Positions 43,818-52,621 of a stretch of DNA of 64,000 nt are shown here, one piece after another. The stretch is from Rhodoligotrophos appendicifer (lineage in GTDB: Bacteria; Pseudomonadota; Alphaproteobacteria; Rhizobiales; Im1). Under the pieces are notes generated by a model. That model did not search any database. It was not told where the DNA came from and saw only the letters and a program-made list of their open reading frames with translations. Both the position numbers and the translations under genes were made by a program. The stretch is taken from assembly GCF_007474605.1 (NCBI RefSeq), contig NZ_VHKL01000005.1, positions 62,001 to 126,000 on the forward strand, given 5' to 3'. Position 1 is the first letter of the stretch; each line of letters begins with the position of its first letter.

Positions 43818-45206
43818 ATGCCAGAAACCTCAGTGCTTTCCCATATCGATCATTCCCTTGACGGCAGCCTCGAGCGTTTATTTGGCCTGCTGCGGATTCC
43901 GAGTGTCTCCACCGACCCGGCCTATGCGGCCGAGTGTCAGAAGGCGGCCGAATGGCTCGTGGCGGATCTTCAAGGACTGGGCTTCGACGCGAGCGTCCGG
44001 CCGACGGCGGGCCGCCCGATGGTGGTTGGCCATTACAACGACGCCGGGGGCGCCAACACGCCGCGAGTCCTGTTTTACGGTCACTACGATGTCCAGCCTC
44101 CCGATCCTCTCGAGAAGTGGAGCTCCGGCCCCTTTGAGCCGCAACGTGTCAAGCGCGCCGATGGGAGCGAGCAGATCGTTGGCCGCGGTGCCGCCGATGA
44201 CAAGGGCCAGTTGATGACCTTCATCGAGGCGGTGCGGGCATGGATTGCCGTGCACGGCCGACTGCCGGTGAATGTGACCATCCTGCTCGAAGGCGAGGAG
44301 GAGACCGGAAGCCCGAGCCTGCTGCCGTTCCTCCAGGCCAATGGCGATGAATTGAAGGCCGACGTCGCCCTCGTCTGCGACACCAATATGTGGGATTCGG
44401 AGACGCCGGCGATCTCGACAAGGCTGCGCGGCCTGATGATGGATGAGGTAACGATCACCGGCCCCAGCATCGACCTTCATTCCGGTCTTTATGGCGGCGC
44501 GGCTCGCAATCCGATCCGCGTGTTGACGAAAATTCTGGCGTCCCTCCACGATGATGACGGGCGAGTGACCGTCCCAGGCTTCTATGAGGGCGTGGACGAG
44601 CTTCCGGCCGCGATTGCGGAGCAATGGAGCGCCCTGTCCTTCTCGGCCGAGGACTTCCTTGGCGAAGTCGGCCTGAAAATTCCCGCTGGTGAAAGTGGGC
44701 GTAACGTTTTGGAACAACTCTGGTCCCGGCCGACCTGCGACGTGAACGGGATCTGGGGTGGCTACACCGCCGCGGGATCGAAGACGGTGATCCCCTCGAA
44801 GGCTTCCGCCAAGGTTTCGTTCCGGCTAGTCAGCAAGCAGGACCCGTTGAAGATCCGCGACGCCTTCCGCGATTTCGTGCGCGCGCAGCTCCCCGCCGAC
44901 TGCACGGCGGAGTTCATCGGCTACGGAGCCAGCAGGGCCATCGAGATCTCGACGGACAATCCCTATCTGACCAAGGCGGCAGCCGCCCTGAAACAGGAAT
45001 TCGGCCGTGCGCCGGTGATGATGGGATGTGGCGGCTCCATCCCCATCGTCGGAGCTTTCCGCCAGATGCTGGGCATGGACAGCCTGCTGATCGGCTTCGG
45101 GCAGTCCAGCGATCGGATTCATAGTCCAAACGAGAAATATGACCTGTCCAGCTTTCATCACGGGATGCGCAGCTGGGCGCGTATTCTCGGCGCGCTGAGG
45201 GCCTGA
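43818..45206 (+). CDS. M20-family metallopeptidase (dipeptidase)
   Basis: A 462-residue zinc hydrolase that cleaves dipeptides or N-acyl amino acids in the cytosol. Metal ligands: H89 in YGHYDVQPPD, the bridging Asp128 in RGAADDKGQ, the catalytic Glu pair in LLEGEEETGS (about 157-166), Asp in DTNMWD, and a C-terminal His in DLSSFHHGMR. It also has the lid domain (about 200-310). GTG at 43791 is in frame, but ATG at 43818 has AGAGGA 5 bases upstream and gives the expected N-terminus. It is divergent from the SLC13 gene and precedes the PrpF gene by 107 bases. Confidence 0.93.
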   Translation: MPETSVLSHIDHSLDGSLERLFGLLRIPSVSTDPAYAAECQKAAEWLVADLQGLGFDASVRPTAGRPMVVGHYNDAGGANTPRVLFYGHYDVQPPDPLEKWSSGPFEPQRVKRADGSEQIVGRGAADDKGQLMTFIEAVRAWIAVHGRLPVNVTILLEGEEETGSPSLLPFLQANGDELKADVALVCDTNMWDSETPAISTRLRGLMMDEVTITGPSIDLHSGLYGGAARNPIRVLTKILASLHDDDGRVTVPGFYEGVDELPAAIAEQWSALSFSAEDFLGEVGLKIPAGESGRNVLEQLWSRPTCDVNGIWGGYTAAGSKTVIPSKASAKVSFRLVSKQDPLKIRDAFRDFVRAQLPADCTAEFIGYGASRAIEISTDNPYLTKAAAALKQEFGRAPVMMGCGGSIPIVGAFRQMLGMDSLLIGFGQSSDRIHSPNEKYDLSSFHHGMRSWARILGALRA

Positions 45207-45313
45207 CGGACGGCCCTGGCACAGCTTTCGCACCGCATGATCCGGTGGCCGACGGGACAGCCTCAAAGTGGCACGCCCCGTCAGCCAGGCGAGACCATGT
45301 CGGAGCACGCCCA

Positions 45314-46465
45314 ATGTCCATCAAGCTGTCGGTTGATCAGGTTCGCATCCCCTGCGTCATGATGCGGGGCGGGACATCCCGCGGTGCGTTCTTTCAGGCC
45401 CAGGATCTTCCCACCGATCCGGCGATGCGCGATGCCGTGCTGATCGCGGCCATGGGAGCCGGCAATCCGCTGCAGGTCGATGGCATCGGCGGCGGCAACC
45501 CCCTCACCAGCAAGGTGGCGATCGTCTCGCCCTCGTCCAGGCCGGATGCGGATCTCGATTACCTCTTTGCTCAGGTGAGCGTTGATCGGGCCCATGTGGA
45601 TACGGCACCCAATTGCGGCAATATGCTGTCGGCTGTGGGCCCCTTTGCCTTGGAGACCGGCCTTGTCGCCGCCACGTCGCCGGTGACGGTCCTGCGCATC
45701 TTCAACGTCAACACGAACACGGTCATCGAAGAGACGGTGGAGACGCCGGGCGGCGTGGCCTCCTATTCCGGTGACCATCACATCGATGGGGTGGCAGGCG
45801 CCGGTGCCCCGGTGCGCATGAGCTTCTGCGCCTCTGAGGGAGCGGTGACCGGAGCGTTGCTGCCCAGCGGTTCGACCCGTGACGAGATCGACGGCATCGA
45901 GGTCTCCTTGGTGGATTACTCGGTCCCCGTCATGTTTGTGCGTGCGGCCGATCTCGGTCTCACCGGACGCGAGACGACGGCAGCTCTGAACGCCGATCTT
46001 GCCTTGTTTCAACGCCTGGAGGCGTTGCGCCGGGAGGCGGGGCGCCGCATGGGGCTGGGCGACGTGTCCCAGTCGGTGCTGCCGAAGATCGCCCTGGTAT
46101 CAGCGGCCGGGCGCGGAGGGACCATCGCCTCGCGCTACTTCACACCGCGCACCGCCCATGAGAGCTATCCGGTGACCGGAGGCCTCTGCTTGGCGGTCGC
46201 AACATGCCTGGAGGGCACCGTGGCAGCCGAGCTGGCAGGCCTTGCGGCGCCGCAGTCCGGCGAGGTCAGGATCGAACATCCCGCGGGCATGCTCGAGATT
46301 GAGATCGAGCTCAGCAGCCCCGGCAGCAATCATTCGCCCATTTCGCGCGCCTCCCTGGTGCGGACGGCGCGGCGGTTATTCGACGGATATGTCTACATTC
46401 CCCGGAGGATCCTCGAGGCAGCGGCAGCCGGTGCCGGTTTTGTGACCGCAGACCGCGCGGCCTAG
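45314..46465 (+). CDS. PrpF-family isomerase (4-oxalomesaconate tautomerase-like)
   Basis: A 383-residue protein of the PrpF/GalD family, double-bond isomerases or tautomerases of unsaturated tricarboxylates such as aconitate, methylaconitate and oxalomesaconate. The signature IPCVMMRGGTSRGAFF lies near the N-terminus, GIGGGNPLTSKVA near 57-70 and HVDTAPNCGNMLSAVGPFA near 96-114. The cysteine in PNCGN is one expected catalytic residue. The start ATG 45314 was chosen over an in-frame codon at 45245, since MSIKLSVDQVRIP resembles the family N-terminus. The ATP-grasp gene follows 10 bases later. Confidence 0.87.
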   Translation: MSIKLSVDQVRIPCVMMRGGTSRGAFFQAQDLPTDPAMRDAVLIAAMGAGNPLQVDGIGGGNPLTSKVAIVSPSSRPDADLDYLFAQVSVDRAHVDTAPNCGNMLSAVGPFALETGLVAATSPVTVLRIFNVNTNTVIEETVETPGGVASYSGDHHIDGVAGAGAPVRMSFCASEGAVTGALLPSGSTRDEIDGIEVSLVDYSVPVMFVRAADLGLTGRETTAALNADLALFQRLEALRREAGRRMGLGDVSQSVLPKIALVSAAGRGGTIASRYFTPRTAHESYPVTGGLCLAVATCLEGTVAAELAGLAAPQSGEVRIEHPAGMLEIEIELSSPGSNHSPISRASLVRTARRLFDGYVYIPRRILEAAAAGAGFVTADRAA

Positions 46466-46475
46466 GAGATCTGCT

Positions 46476-47780
46476 GTGCAACACACCCTGACCCTGCAAC
46501 CTGCGGCCCCCGTCGACGCGCTTCGCACATCCCGCGACGCGCTCCCGATCGAGATCAGCAACGCCACACCCCGCTGGCGGGAAGGCGAGGGCGGCACCAT
46601 CCTGATCCTCGGCAATTACCGGCCCGCGCTGACGGCATCGCGGGCGCTTTCGGCTCTGGGCTATCGTGTGGCGGTGACGGGCAATCCGGCTCAGCCTTTC
46701 GCGGAATTCTCCCGTCACGTCAGCGAGGTCTGGGAGTGTCCTGCCTTGGTGCCAGGCGATCGCGAGGTGATCGCGAGCCTGCTTGGTTTCATCGACAGCC
46801 ATTCAGATCTGGTGGCGATCATGCCGGTCAGCGAGGCCGCCCTCGATCTGCTGGTGAGCTGCTGGTCCGAAGTCACAACGCGCGGGATCAGGCTCGCCAT
46901 GCCGCCGGCTCCGGTCGTGCGTCAATGCCATGACAAGACCGGCATGCTCGACATTGCCCAGCGCGCGGGTCTCGACTGTCCCTCTTATGCGGTGGCACGA
47001 GATGTCTCCGAGCTCGAAGCTGTCGCCATCGAAGTGGGCTTTCCCCTGGTGATCCGGCCGCTGACGCCGGGCAGTCGCATCGGCAAGCTGAAGGCGATCA
47101 CCCTGGACCGGCTTGAGGATCTGCGGACGCAGCCTGCAGGGATCTTCGACACGATTGGTCCGATGCTGCTGCAGCGCTATTTCACCGGCAAGCGCTACAA
47201 CGTCTATTTCGCCTCTCTGGAAGGCCGGGTGCTCGATGAGCAGCATGCGCGGATTTTCCGCACCGATCGTGCCGATGGCAGTGGTCTGACCGTGGAGGGC
47301 GAGACGATCCCGACCGTGACCGAGCTGTCCGAAGACGTGCACCGCCTGTCCCAGGCTCTGGGCTATACCGGCGTCGGCTGCGCCCAGTTCCTGCTGGATG
47401 AAGGCAACCGGACCCGCTGTTTCCTGGAGATCAATCCGCGCTTCGGCGCCAATTACTCCTTCATCGAGGCGGCGGGCATGCCGCTCACGCGCCTGGGCCT
47501 GATGCTGGCTGGCTCCGATCCCGTAGCCCCCAGGGGAGTGCCCAAGGGGGCAAGACGGCGGGTGCACTTCGTATGGACCTATGGCGATTTCGCCGGTCTC
47601 GTGCACGAGATCCTCCACCGGAACATCGCACCCGGTGCAGCCCTGAGCTGGGCCCTGAAGGCGTTGAAGGCGGCCCTCACGGCCGACATGCACGTCACCT
47701 GGTCATGGCGCGATCCGAAGCCGACGCTCATGACCTATGGCGGCCGGTTCATGCGCTGGATGAAGCCTCAGCGCAGCTGA
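46476..47780 (+). CDS. ATP-grasp carboxylate ligase
   Basis: A 434-residue ATP-grasp enzyme, expected to ligate a carboxylate to an amine, thiol or similar using ATP. A Rossmann-like pre-ATP-grasp domain (GTILILGNYRPALTASRALS, about 40-59) is followed by CHDKTGMLDIAQRAGLDCPSY, FPLVIRPLTPGSR and QRYFTGKRYNVYF, and the Mg-binding CFLEINPRFGANY. The C-terminal 80 residues (about 350-434) resemble no domain I know. GTG at 46476 has AGGAGA 6 bases upstream. It shares an operon with the M20 and PrpF genes and is the last gene before the convergent moaA. Confidence 0.82.
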   Translation: MQHTLTLQPAAPVDALRTSRDALPIEISNATPRWREGEGGTILILGNYRPALTASRALSALGYRVAVTGNPAQPFAEFSRHVSEVWECPALVPGDREVIASLLGFIDSHSDLVAIMPVSEAALDLLVSCWSEVTTRGIRLAMPPAPVVRQCHDKTGMLDIAQRAGLDCPSYAVARDVSELEAVAIEVGFPLVIRPLTPGSRIGKLKAITLDRLEDLRTQPAGIFDTIGPMLLQRYFTGKRYNVYFASLEGRVLDEQHARIFRTDRADGSGLTVEGETIPTVTELSEDVHRLSQALGYTGVGCAQFLLDEGNRTRCFLEINPRFGANYSFIEAAGMPLTRLGLMLAGSDPVAPRGVPKGARRRVHFVWTYGDFAGLVHEILHRNIAPGAALSWALKALKAALTADMHVTWSWRDPKPTLMTYGGRFMRWMKPQRS

Positions 47781-47782
47781 GC

Positions 47783-48805
47783 TCAGCCGCCCGTCACCGA
47801 CATATGCCGGCCGAGCGAGGGCTTGTTGCGGCGGCGGTCGATGATGAAGTCGTGGCCCTTGGGCTTGCGGCCGATGGCCTCGTCGATCGCAGTGTAAAGC
47901 GCATCATTGGCTTCCGAGGACCGCATGGGGGCGCGCAGATCGGCGGCATCCTCCTGGCCCAGGCACATATAGAGCGTGCCCGTGCAGGTCAGCCGCACCC
48001 TGTTGCAGCTTTCGCAGAAATTATGGGTCATCGGGGTGATGAAGCCCAGCCGTCCGCCGGTCTCCCGCACCGAGACATAGCGGGAGGGGCCGCCCGTCCT
48101 GTAGTCGATCTCATCGAGCGTGAAGCGCTCCCGCAACCGGGCGCGAACCAGGGACAGGGGCAGATACTGCTCCGTTCGATCGCCGTCGATGTCGCCGAGC
48201 GGCATGGTCTCGATCAGAGTGAGATCCATGCCGAGCCCGTGGGCCCAGACCATCATCTCCGCGATCTCGTCTTCGTTGACGCCCTTCAGCGCCACCATGT
48301 TGATTTTCACATGGATCCCAGCCCGGCGCGCGGCATCGACGCCGTCCAGAACCTTTGTGAGATCCCCCCATCGGGTGATGGCGTGGAAGCGATCGGGATC
48401 GATTGTGTCGATCGAGACGTTGATGCGCCGCACGCCGCAGGCATGGAGTTCGTCGGCGTAGCGGGCGAGCTGGCTGCCATTGGTGGTGAGGGTCAATTCT
48501 TCGAGATGCCCGGTGTCGAGATGGCGCGACAGGCCGCGGAACAGGGTCATGATGTCCTTGCGCACCAGGGGCTCTCCCCCGGTGATGCGCAGCTTTCGCA
48601 CGCCCTTGTCCACGAAGGCGGAGCAGACGCGGTCCAGTTCCTCAAGGGTCAGGATCTCGCGTTTCGGCAGGAACGTCATGTTTTCCGCCATGCAATAGAC
48701 GCAGCGGAAGTCGCATCGGTCGGTGACCGATACCCTGAGGTAAGTCACGTGCCGTCCAAACGGATCGATCATCGGAACGTGTGGCTCTGCGTGATGGAAA
48801 GACAT
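47783..48805 (-). CDS. moaA: GTP 3',8-cyclase, molybdenum cofactor synthesis
   Basis: A 340-residue radical SAM enzyme that starts molybdopterin synthesis. The SAM cluster motif is [13 protein letters not shown] (C31, C35, C38), the SAM-binding GGEPLV follows near 76-81, and the C-terminal cluster cysteines are in [20 protein letters not shown] (about 263-282). The C-terminal GG-like end HMSVTGG is present. ATG at 48805 has AGGACGC upstream and a TATATA -10-like element. It is divergent from the small DUF6494-like gene. Confidence 0.96.
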   Translation of the reverse strand: MSFHHAEPHVPMIDPFGRHVTYLRVSVTDRCDFRCVYCMAENMTFLPKREILTLEELDRVCSAFVDKGVRKLRITGGEPLVRKDIMTLFRGLSRHLDTGHLEELTLTTNGSQLARYADELHACGVRRINVSIDTIDPDRFHAITRWGDLTKVLDGVDAARRAGIHVKINMVALKGVNEDEIAEMMVWAHGLGMDLTLIETMPLGDIDGDRTEQYLPLSLVRARLRERFTLDEIDYRTGGPSRYVSVRETGGRLGFITPMTHNFCESCNRVRLTCTGTLYMCLGQEDAADLRAPMRSSEANDALYTAIDEAIGRKPKGHDFIIDRRRNKPSLGRHMSVTGG

Positions 48806-48867
48806 GCGTCCTATATAATGGCTAAGTCGGTGATTTTGCTAGTTGCGATGAGAGAGAGGAAAGCCTC

Positions 48868-49056
48868 ATGGATGAAGATCGCCTGAACATCTCGATCCGT
48901 CAGTTTCTCAAGGAGGTCGGCATCACCTCCCAAAGACAGGTGGAGACTGCCGCGCGCGGCAGTTCCGCGAAGGGTCGGGTGGCGATCCGGGCCGTCGTCA
49001 CCTGCGACGAATTGGGTCTCCATCACGTGGTCGATGGCGAACTCGACCTCGACTGA
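48868..49056 (+). CDS. Small protein, DUF6494-like
   Basis: A 62-residue soluble protein, MDEDRLNISIRQFLKEVGITSQ at its start (shown to the first helix, residues 1-20) with a beta-rich end VTCDELGLHHVVDGELDLD. An AGGAAAGCCTC ribosome site precedes the ATG. It resembles DUF6494, found widely in Alphaproteobacteria near moaA, a match I recall rather than compute. It ends directly before the LysR stop. Function unknown; genomic pairing with moaA hints at molybdenum or redox roles. Confidence 0.7.
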   Translation: MDEDRLNISIRQFLKEVGITSQRQVETAARGSSAKGRVAIRAVVTCDELGLHHVVDGELDLD

Positions 49057-50109
49057 TCAGACGCCCTCGGTCTCGAAGATGGTCGGCGTGTGATGGACGA
49101 GGTTGATCTTCCAGGCGTCGGAATTGAGGGTCCGCAATTCGTTCGGGTGGATGAACTCGTCGCGAAACCACGGAAAGCGCTGCGGCGAAAAGGCTTCCTT
49201 GATCCAGTCGATGATGATGGAGACCCGAGTGGAGCTTCGCACATCGGGATGATAGGTCATCCAGATATCGACGGAATGATAGAAGCCCACATCGATGGGT
49301 TGCAGGTCGTCCGACAGGACAGCGGCATAGGTTGCCAACCCGCCGATGCCGGCCCCTTTTTCGACCGCATGGTAATGCGCCGTGCTGGCATTGGTGCGAA
49401 TGGCGACGATGCCTTCTGGGTTGCTGATCCCGAGGAAACGGGCTGCAACGCCTTCTTCGAGTTGCGGCGCGCTCTGGTCCACGAGCCGGTGATTGATAAT
49501 GTCCTCTCGCGACCGCGGCATGCCGTAGCTGGCGACATAGGCGCTGGAGGCGAAGGGAAAGATATGCAGACGCCCGAGCTTGGTGATCTTCAAATCGGGA
49601 TTCGTCGGCCGCGTAAACTGGATGGCGACGTCGGCTTCCATCCGTAAAACGTCGGCGCTTTCCATCGCGCATTTTAGTTCGATGATAAGTTTCGGGTTCG
49701 TCCGCTGCAATTCGACGAGGCGCGGAGCCAGCCAATAGGTGCCGAGCCCCTCGGTGATGGAGACGCGCACGAGCCCTGACGGTTTGGTGTCGCGGCCCTG
49801 CACGGCGCGAAGCAGTTCGAAGCTTGTGAGCTCCATCCGTTTTGCGTGCGCCAGGATAGCAGCGCCCGATGTGGTGAGCTCGACGCCATCGGGAAGGCGG
49901 TCGAACAGGCGAACCTGCAGAGTGGATTCGAGTTTGTCGATGCGACGGACGATTGTAGAGGAGCTGATTTTCAGGCGGTCTGCCGCCTGTCGTAGCGAAC
50001 CGGTCTCGGCTGCTGCAATGAATAACCGAAGGTCATCCCAGTCGGGTTGGACGGCAGGATCATTCAGGTGGTCTGTTTCTGCAGCGGACTGCTCCGCATT
50101 TTTAATCAA
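49057..50109 (-). CDS. LysR-family transcriptional regulator
   Basis: A 350-residue regulator. The winged-helix domain (about 25-84) has WDDLRLFIAAAETGSLRQAADRLKISS (key AAETGSLRQAAD and SSTIVRRIDKLES), followed by a linker helix and the effector domain (about 110-320). The start is TTG at 50109, because the GGAGAGG ribosome site lies 5 bases upstream and no ATG is available before the HTH. It is longer than a typical 300-residue LysR by a C-terminal extension (about 320-350). It is divergent from two GNAT-like genes and probably regulates them. An inverted repeat (50151-50177) sits in the spacer. Confidence 0.9.
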   Translation of the reverse strand: MIKNAEQSAAETDHLNDPAVQPDWDDLRLFIAAAETGSLRQAADRLKISSSTIVRRIDKLESTLQVRLFDRLPDGVELTTSGAAILAHAKRMELTSFELLRAVQGRDTKPSGLVRVSITEGLGTYWLAPRLVELQRTNPKLIIELKCAMESADVLRMEADVAIQFTRPTNPDLKITKLGRLHIFPFASSAYVASYGMPRSREDIINHRLVDQSAPQLEEGVAARFLGISNPEGIVAIRTNASTAHYHAVEKGAGIGGLATYAAVLSDDLQPIDVGFYHSVDIWMTYHPDVRSSTRVSIIIDWIKEAFSPQRFPWFRDEFIHPNELRTLNSDAWKINLVHHTPTIFETEGV

Positions 50110-50150
50110 CTTGCCTCTCCGAAGTAAGGCTAATTTTCAAGGACTTCCCA

Positions 50151-50177
50151 AGTTAATGCTCAGTCTAGGACTTAACT
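50151..50177. promoter_or_regulatory. Inverted repeat in the LysR-divergent promoter
   Basis: AGTTAA (50151-50156) and TTAACT (50172-50177) are a perfect 6-base inverted pair separated by 15 bases. They lie in the AT-rich 124-178 base spacer between the LysR start (50109) and the first GNAT-like start (50288). This could be a LysR recognition site, but the short arms make it tentative. Confidence 0.35.
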
Positions 50178-50287
50178 AACCCGAACGCATCAACAAAACC
50201 GAACGGTCCGAGCAGCCAAAAATCGGCCAACAGGTGGTCTTTGAGGCAGAGTTTGGGGGTTGTGAGCAGCTCTTGGGGTGGCGTAAT

Positions 50288-50923
50288 ATGAGTGCTAAGA
50301 GCCCACGTGAACTTGATTATTTGGCATTGAATGCGTTTCCGAGAGGGATCGGGATCCGCTTGGTGCGAAATGAGGAGTTCGATCTACTCTATAATCTGGC
50401 GGTGCGCCATTTCGGCGATGAAATCGCGAGCTTCGATGTTGTCAGAAGGGTTGTGAACCATAATCCGGCCTCCGCCTATTCGATCGGGCGATGCTGCGAA
50501 GATGAGGATGATTTTCGACCTTTGGGCTACGTGGCTTTATTGTTACTGAATCGTAAAGGTGTTAGGGCTCTAGAAGCAGGGAAATTGGATGCGGCGGAGC
50601 CGGATCTTTCATTGCTGGTCTTGCCGGGACATGAACCCGCCGGCATTTATGTTTGGGGTGTTGTCGCGGTCGGGAAGGCGGCTGCAGGTTTGATCAGCGT
50701 GATGGAGGTTCTGAAGACCGAACCTTATCGTCGTGCAGACGTTTATGCGAGACCGGCATCGGTCTCCGGCCTCCATCTGATGCAGGCCCTGCACTTCGAA
50801 AGGTGTTTCAACGGAGTCGACCCCGGTGACAAGCCGCTTTATCGCTACAAGAGAGTAGTGAACCGCAAACGCCGTGACGATGCAGGCTTGGACCAGAGAT
50901 CGGTCCGTGGACTGGGGGCTTAG
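50288..50923 (+). CDS. GNAT-like protein of unknown function
   Basis: A 211-residue cytosolic protein, MSAKSPRELDYLALN at the N-terminus, with no clear catalytic motif. Stretches such as AFPRGIGIRLVRNEEF, PLGYVALLLLNRKG, LSLLVLPGHEPAGIYVWGVVA, and ADVYARPASVSGLHLMQALHF (key residues YARPASVSGLHLM) look like a degenerate acetyltransferase fold with the C-terminal substrate region but without the usual acetyl-CoA P-loop Q/RxxGxG/A. ATG at 50288 is preferred to GTG at 50234 for lack of a ribosome site at the latter. Its codon use is noticeably more AT-rich than its neighbours. It abuts the next gene with no gap. Confidence 0.7.
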   Translation: MSAKSPRELDYLALNAFPRGIGIRLVRNEEFDLLYNLAVRHFGDEIASFDVVRRVVNHNPASAYSIGRCCEDEDDFRPLGYVALLLLNRKGVRALEAGKLDAAEPDLSLLVLPGHEPAGIYVWGVVAVGKAAAGLISVMEVLKTEPYRRADVYARPASVSGLHLMQALHFERCFNGVDPGDKPLYRYKRVVNRKRRDDAGLDQRSVRGLGA

Positions 50924-51574
50924 ATGGAGCGTAGCATGAGTATGCTGGGAGGCGGCTACTCCTACAATACCTACCGAAAAGGGGGCCAGAGGTCACCTTT
51001 TAAGAATGGCAAGGAGGTAGGGATCAAGGTCGCCGATTGTATCGAGGATCTGATGAAGGTCTTCGCGATTCGCTCGGCCGTCTATCTCAGCGAGCAGGAA
51101 TGCCCGTATGATGAGGAATTCGACGGCAATGATTTCTCGGCCTCGCATCTGATCGGCTATATCGGTGATGAGCCTGTGGCCTGCATGCGGGTCCGCTACT
51201 TCGCCGATTTTGCCAAGCTTGAGCGGTTCGCGGTGCGCCAGGCCTATCGCAAGTCGCGCGTCGCCATCACCATGGCCAAGGCGGCCATCGAGCTGTGCCG
51301 GATGAAAGGCTACACGAAGATTTACGGCCACGCCCAGGATCCGCTGGTGAGTTTCTGGTCGCGCTTCGGCGGCAAGCCGGTGGAGCCGCGGCGTGAGCTG
51401 ATCTTCTCCGACTACCGCTATACGGAGATCCTGATCGAGGTTGAGCCGCATCCTGACGCGATCTCGCTGAAGACCGATCCCTACGTGTTGATCAGGCCCG
51501 AGGGTCAATGGGACACGCCGGGCGTTCTCGACCAATCCTCGACCCGCAGCACGCCGAGTTCGACAGCGGCGTGA
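50924..51574 (+). CDS. GNAT-family acetyltransferase
   Basis: A 216-residue protein with a GNAT core (about 35-150): VFAIRSAVYLSEQECPYDEEF, ASHLIGYIGDEPVACMRVRYF, KLERFAVRQAYRKSRVAITM (the acetyl-CoA binding loop, R..Y.KS..) and GYTKIYGHAQDPLVSFWSRFGG. It resembles the branch that includes autoinducer-synthase-like and ElaA-like acetyltransferases, without matching either clearly. The ATG at 50924 follows the preceding stop directly and has GGGGG upstream. The C-terminal 25 residues are Ser/Thr-rich and probably disordered. Confidence 0.8.
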   Translation: MERSMSMLGGGYSYNTYRKGGQRSPFKNGKEVGIKVADCIEDLMKVFAIRSAVYLSEQECPYDEEFDGNDFSASHLIGYIGDEPVACMRVRYFADFAKLERFAVRQAYRKSRVAITMAKAAIELCRMKGYTKIYGHAQDPLVSFWSRFGGKPVEPRRELIFSDYRYTEILIEVEPHPDAISLKTDPYVLIRPEGQWDTPGVLDQSSTRSTPSSTAA

Positions 51575-51664
51575 GGCGGCTCCCTGGTGATGGGCTAAAC
51601 TGCACCCTTCAACCGGCATCCAACCTGTTCTAAACTCCCACTGTCCAGGGCGGGTGGAGCACAT

Positions 51665-52621
51665 ATGCGGATCATCACGGCGGAGACGCTTGCCGGGCTC
51701 CTGACCTTTCCTGGCCTTGTCGATGCCCTGGCAGCGGCCCATCGGGCGCCGATGCCGCTGGTCGACCGCTCCGAGCTTCACCATGATCGTGGTGCCGAGA
51801 CCCCGGACACCTTCTTCGTCCTGCCGGCTTGGGCGCCGGGCCGTGCCTATGGGGCAAAGCTGGTGACGGTGATGCCTGGAAATCCGTCGCGGGCCCACGG
51901 ACTGCCGGCGGTCCAGGGATCCTATCTCCTGTTCGACGGGCAGACGGGGACGCCTGCGGCCGTGATCGACGGCACCATGCTCACCTACTTCAAGACGGCG
52001 GCGGATTCTGCTTTGGGCGCCAGATTGCTGGCCCGGTCCCAACCGAAAGCGCTGCTGGTGACCGGCGCAGGAGCCCTGGCGCCCTATCTGGTTCGAGCCC
52101 ATCTTGCGGTCAAACCCTCTCTCGATCGCGTTCTGGTATGGAACCGGACGGCGGCGAAGGCCGAAGCTTTGGCCCGCGATCTCGCAAGTGAGGGAATTGC
52201 CGCTTCGCCGGTTGCGGATCTGGAGGCGGCGGCGCGCCAGTCCGACATCATTACCTGCGCCACAGCCTCGACCGCGCCGTATCTCGAAGGCGCCTGGTTG
52301 AAGCCCGGCTGCCATCTCGACCTCGTCGGCAGCTTCACCCCGGCGATGCGCGAATGTGACGACGAGGCCGTGCGGCGTGCAAGCCTATTCTGTGACAGCT
52401 GGGCCTTCGGCGTGGACCAGCCCGGCGACCTCGCCGACCCGCTCTCCCGCGGCATCATTGCCCGCACCGACATTCTCGGTGATCTCTTCGATCTCTGCCA
52501 GGGCCGCAAACCCGGCCGGACCTCGGAGACGGAGATCACTCTGTTCAAGAATGGCGGGGGCGCCCATCTCGACCTGTTCACGGCGATCTATATCCTGGAC
52601 CAGCTGGAGCGGGCGGCGTGA
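51665..52621 (+). CDS. Ornithine cyclodeaminase/mu-crystallin family protein
   Basis: A 318-residue NAD(P)-dependent protein. The dinucleotide fold is ALLVTGAGALAPYLVRAH (about 126-143). N-terminal substrate-binding residues are seen in VLPAWAPGRAYGAKLVTVMP (key AYGAKLVTV) and GTPAAVIDGTMLTYFKTAADSAL (key IDGTMLTYFKTAA). Family members deaminate ornithine, reduce ketimines or oxidise alanine; the specificity is not readable. Its stop overlaps the GTG start of the BenE-type gene, so the carrier probably imports or exports its substrate or product. Confidence 0.88.
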   Translation: MRIITAETLAGLLTFPGLVDALAAAHRAPMPLVDRSELHHDRGAETPDTFFVLPAWAPGRAYGAKLVTVMPGNPSRAHGLPAVQGSYLLFDGQTGTPAAVIDGTMLTYFKTAADSALGARLLARSQPKALLVTGAGALAPYLVRAHLAVKPSLDRVLVWNRTAAKAEALARDLASEGIAASPVADLEAAARQSDIITCATASTAPYLEGAWLKPGCHLDLVGSFTPAMRECDDEAVRRASLFCDSWAFGVDQPGDLADPLSRGIIARTDILGDLFDLCQGRKPGRTSETEITLFKNGGGAHLDLFTAIYILDQLERAA

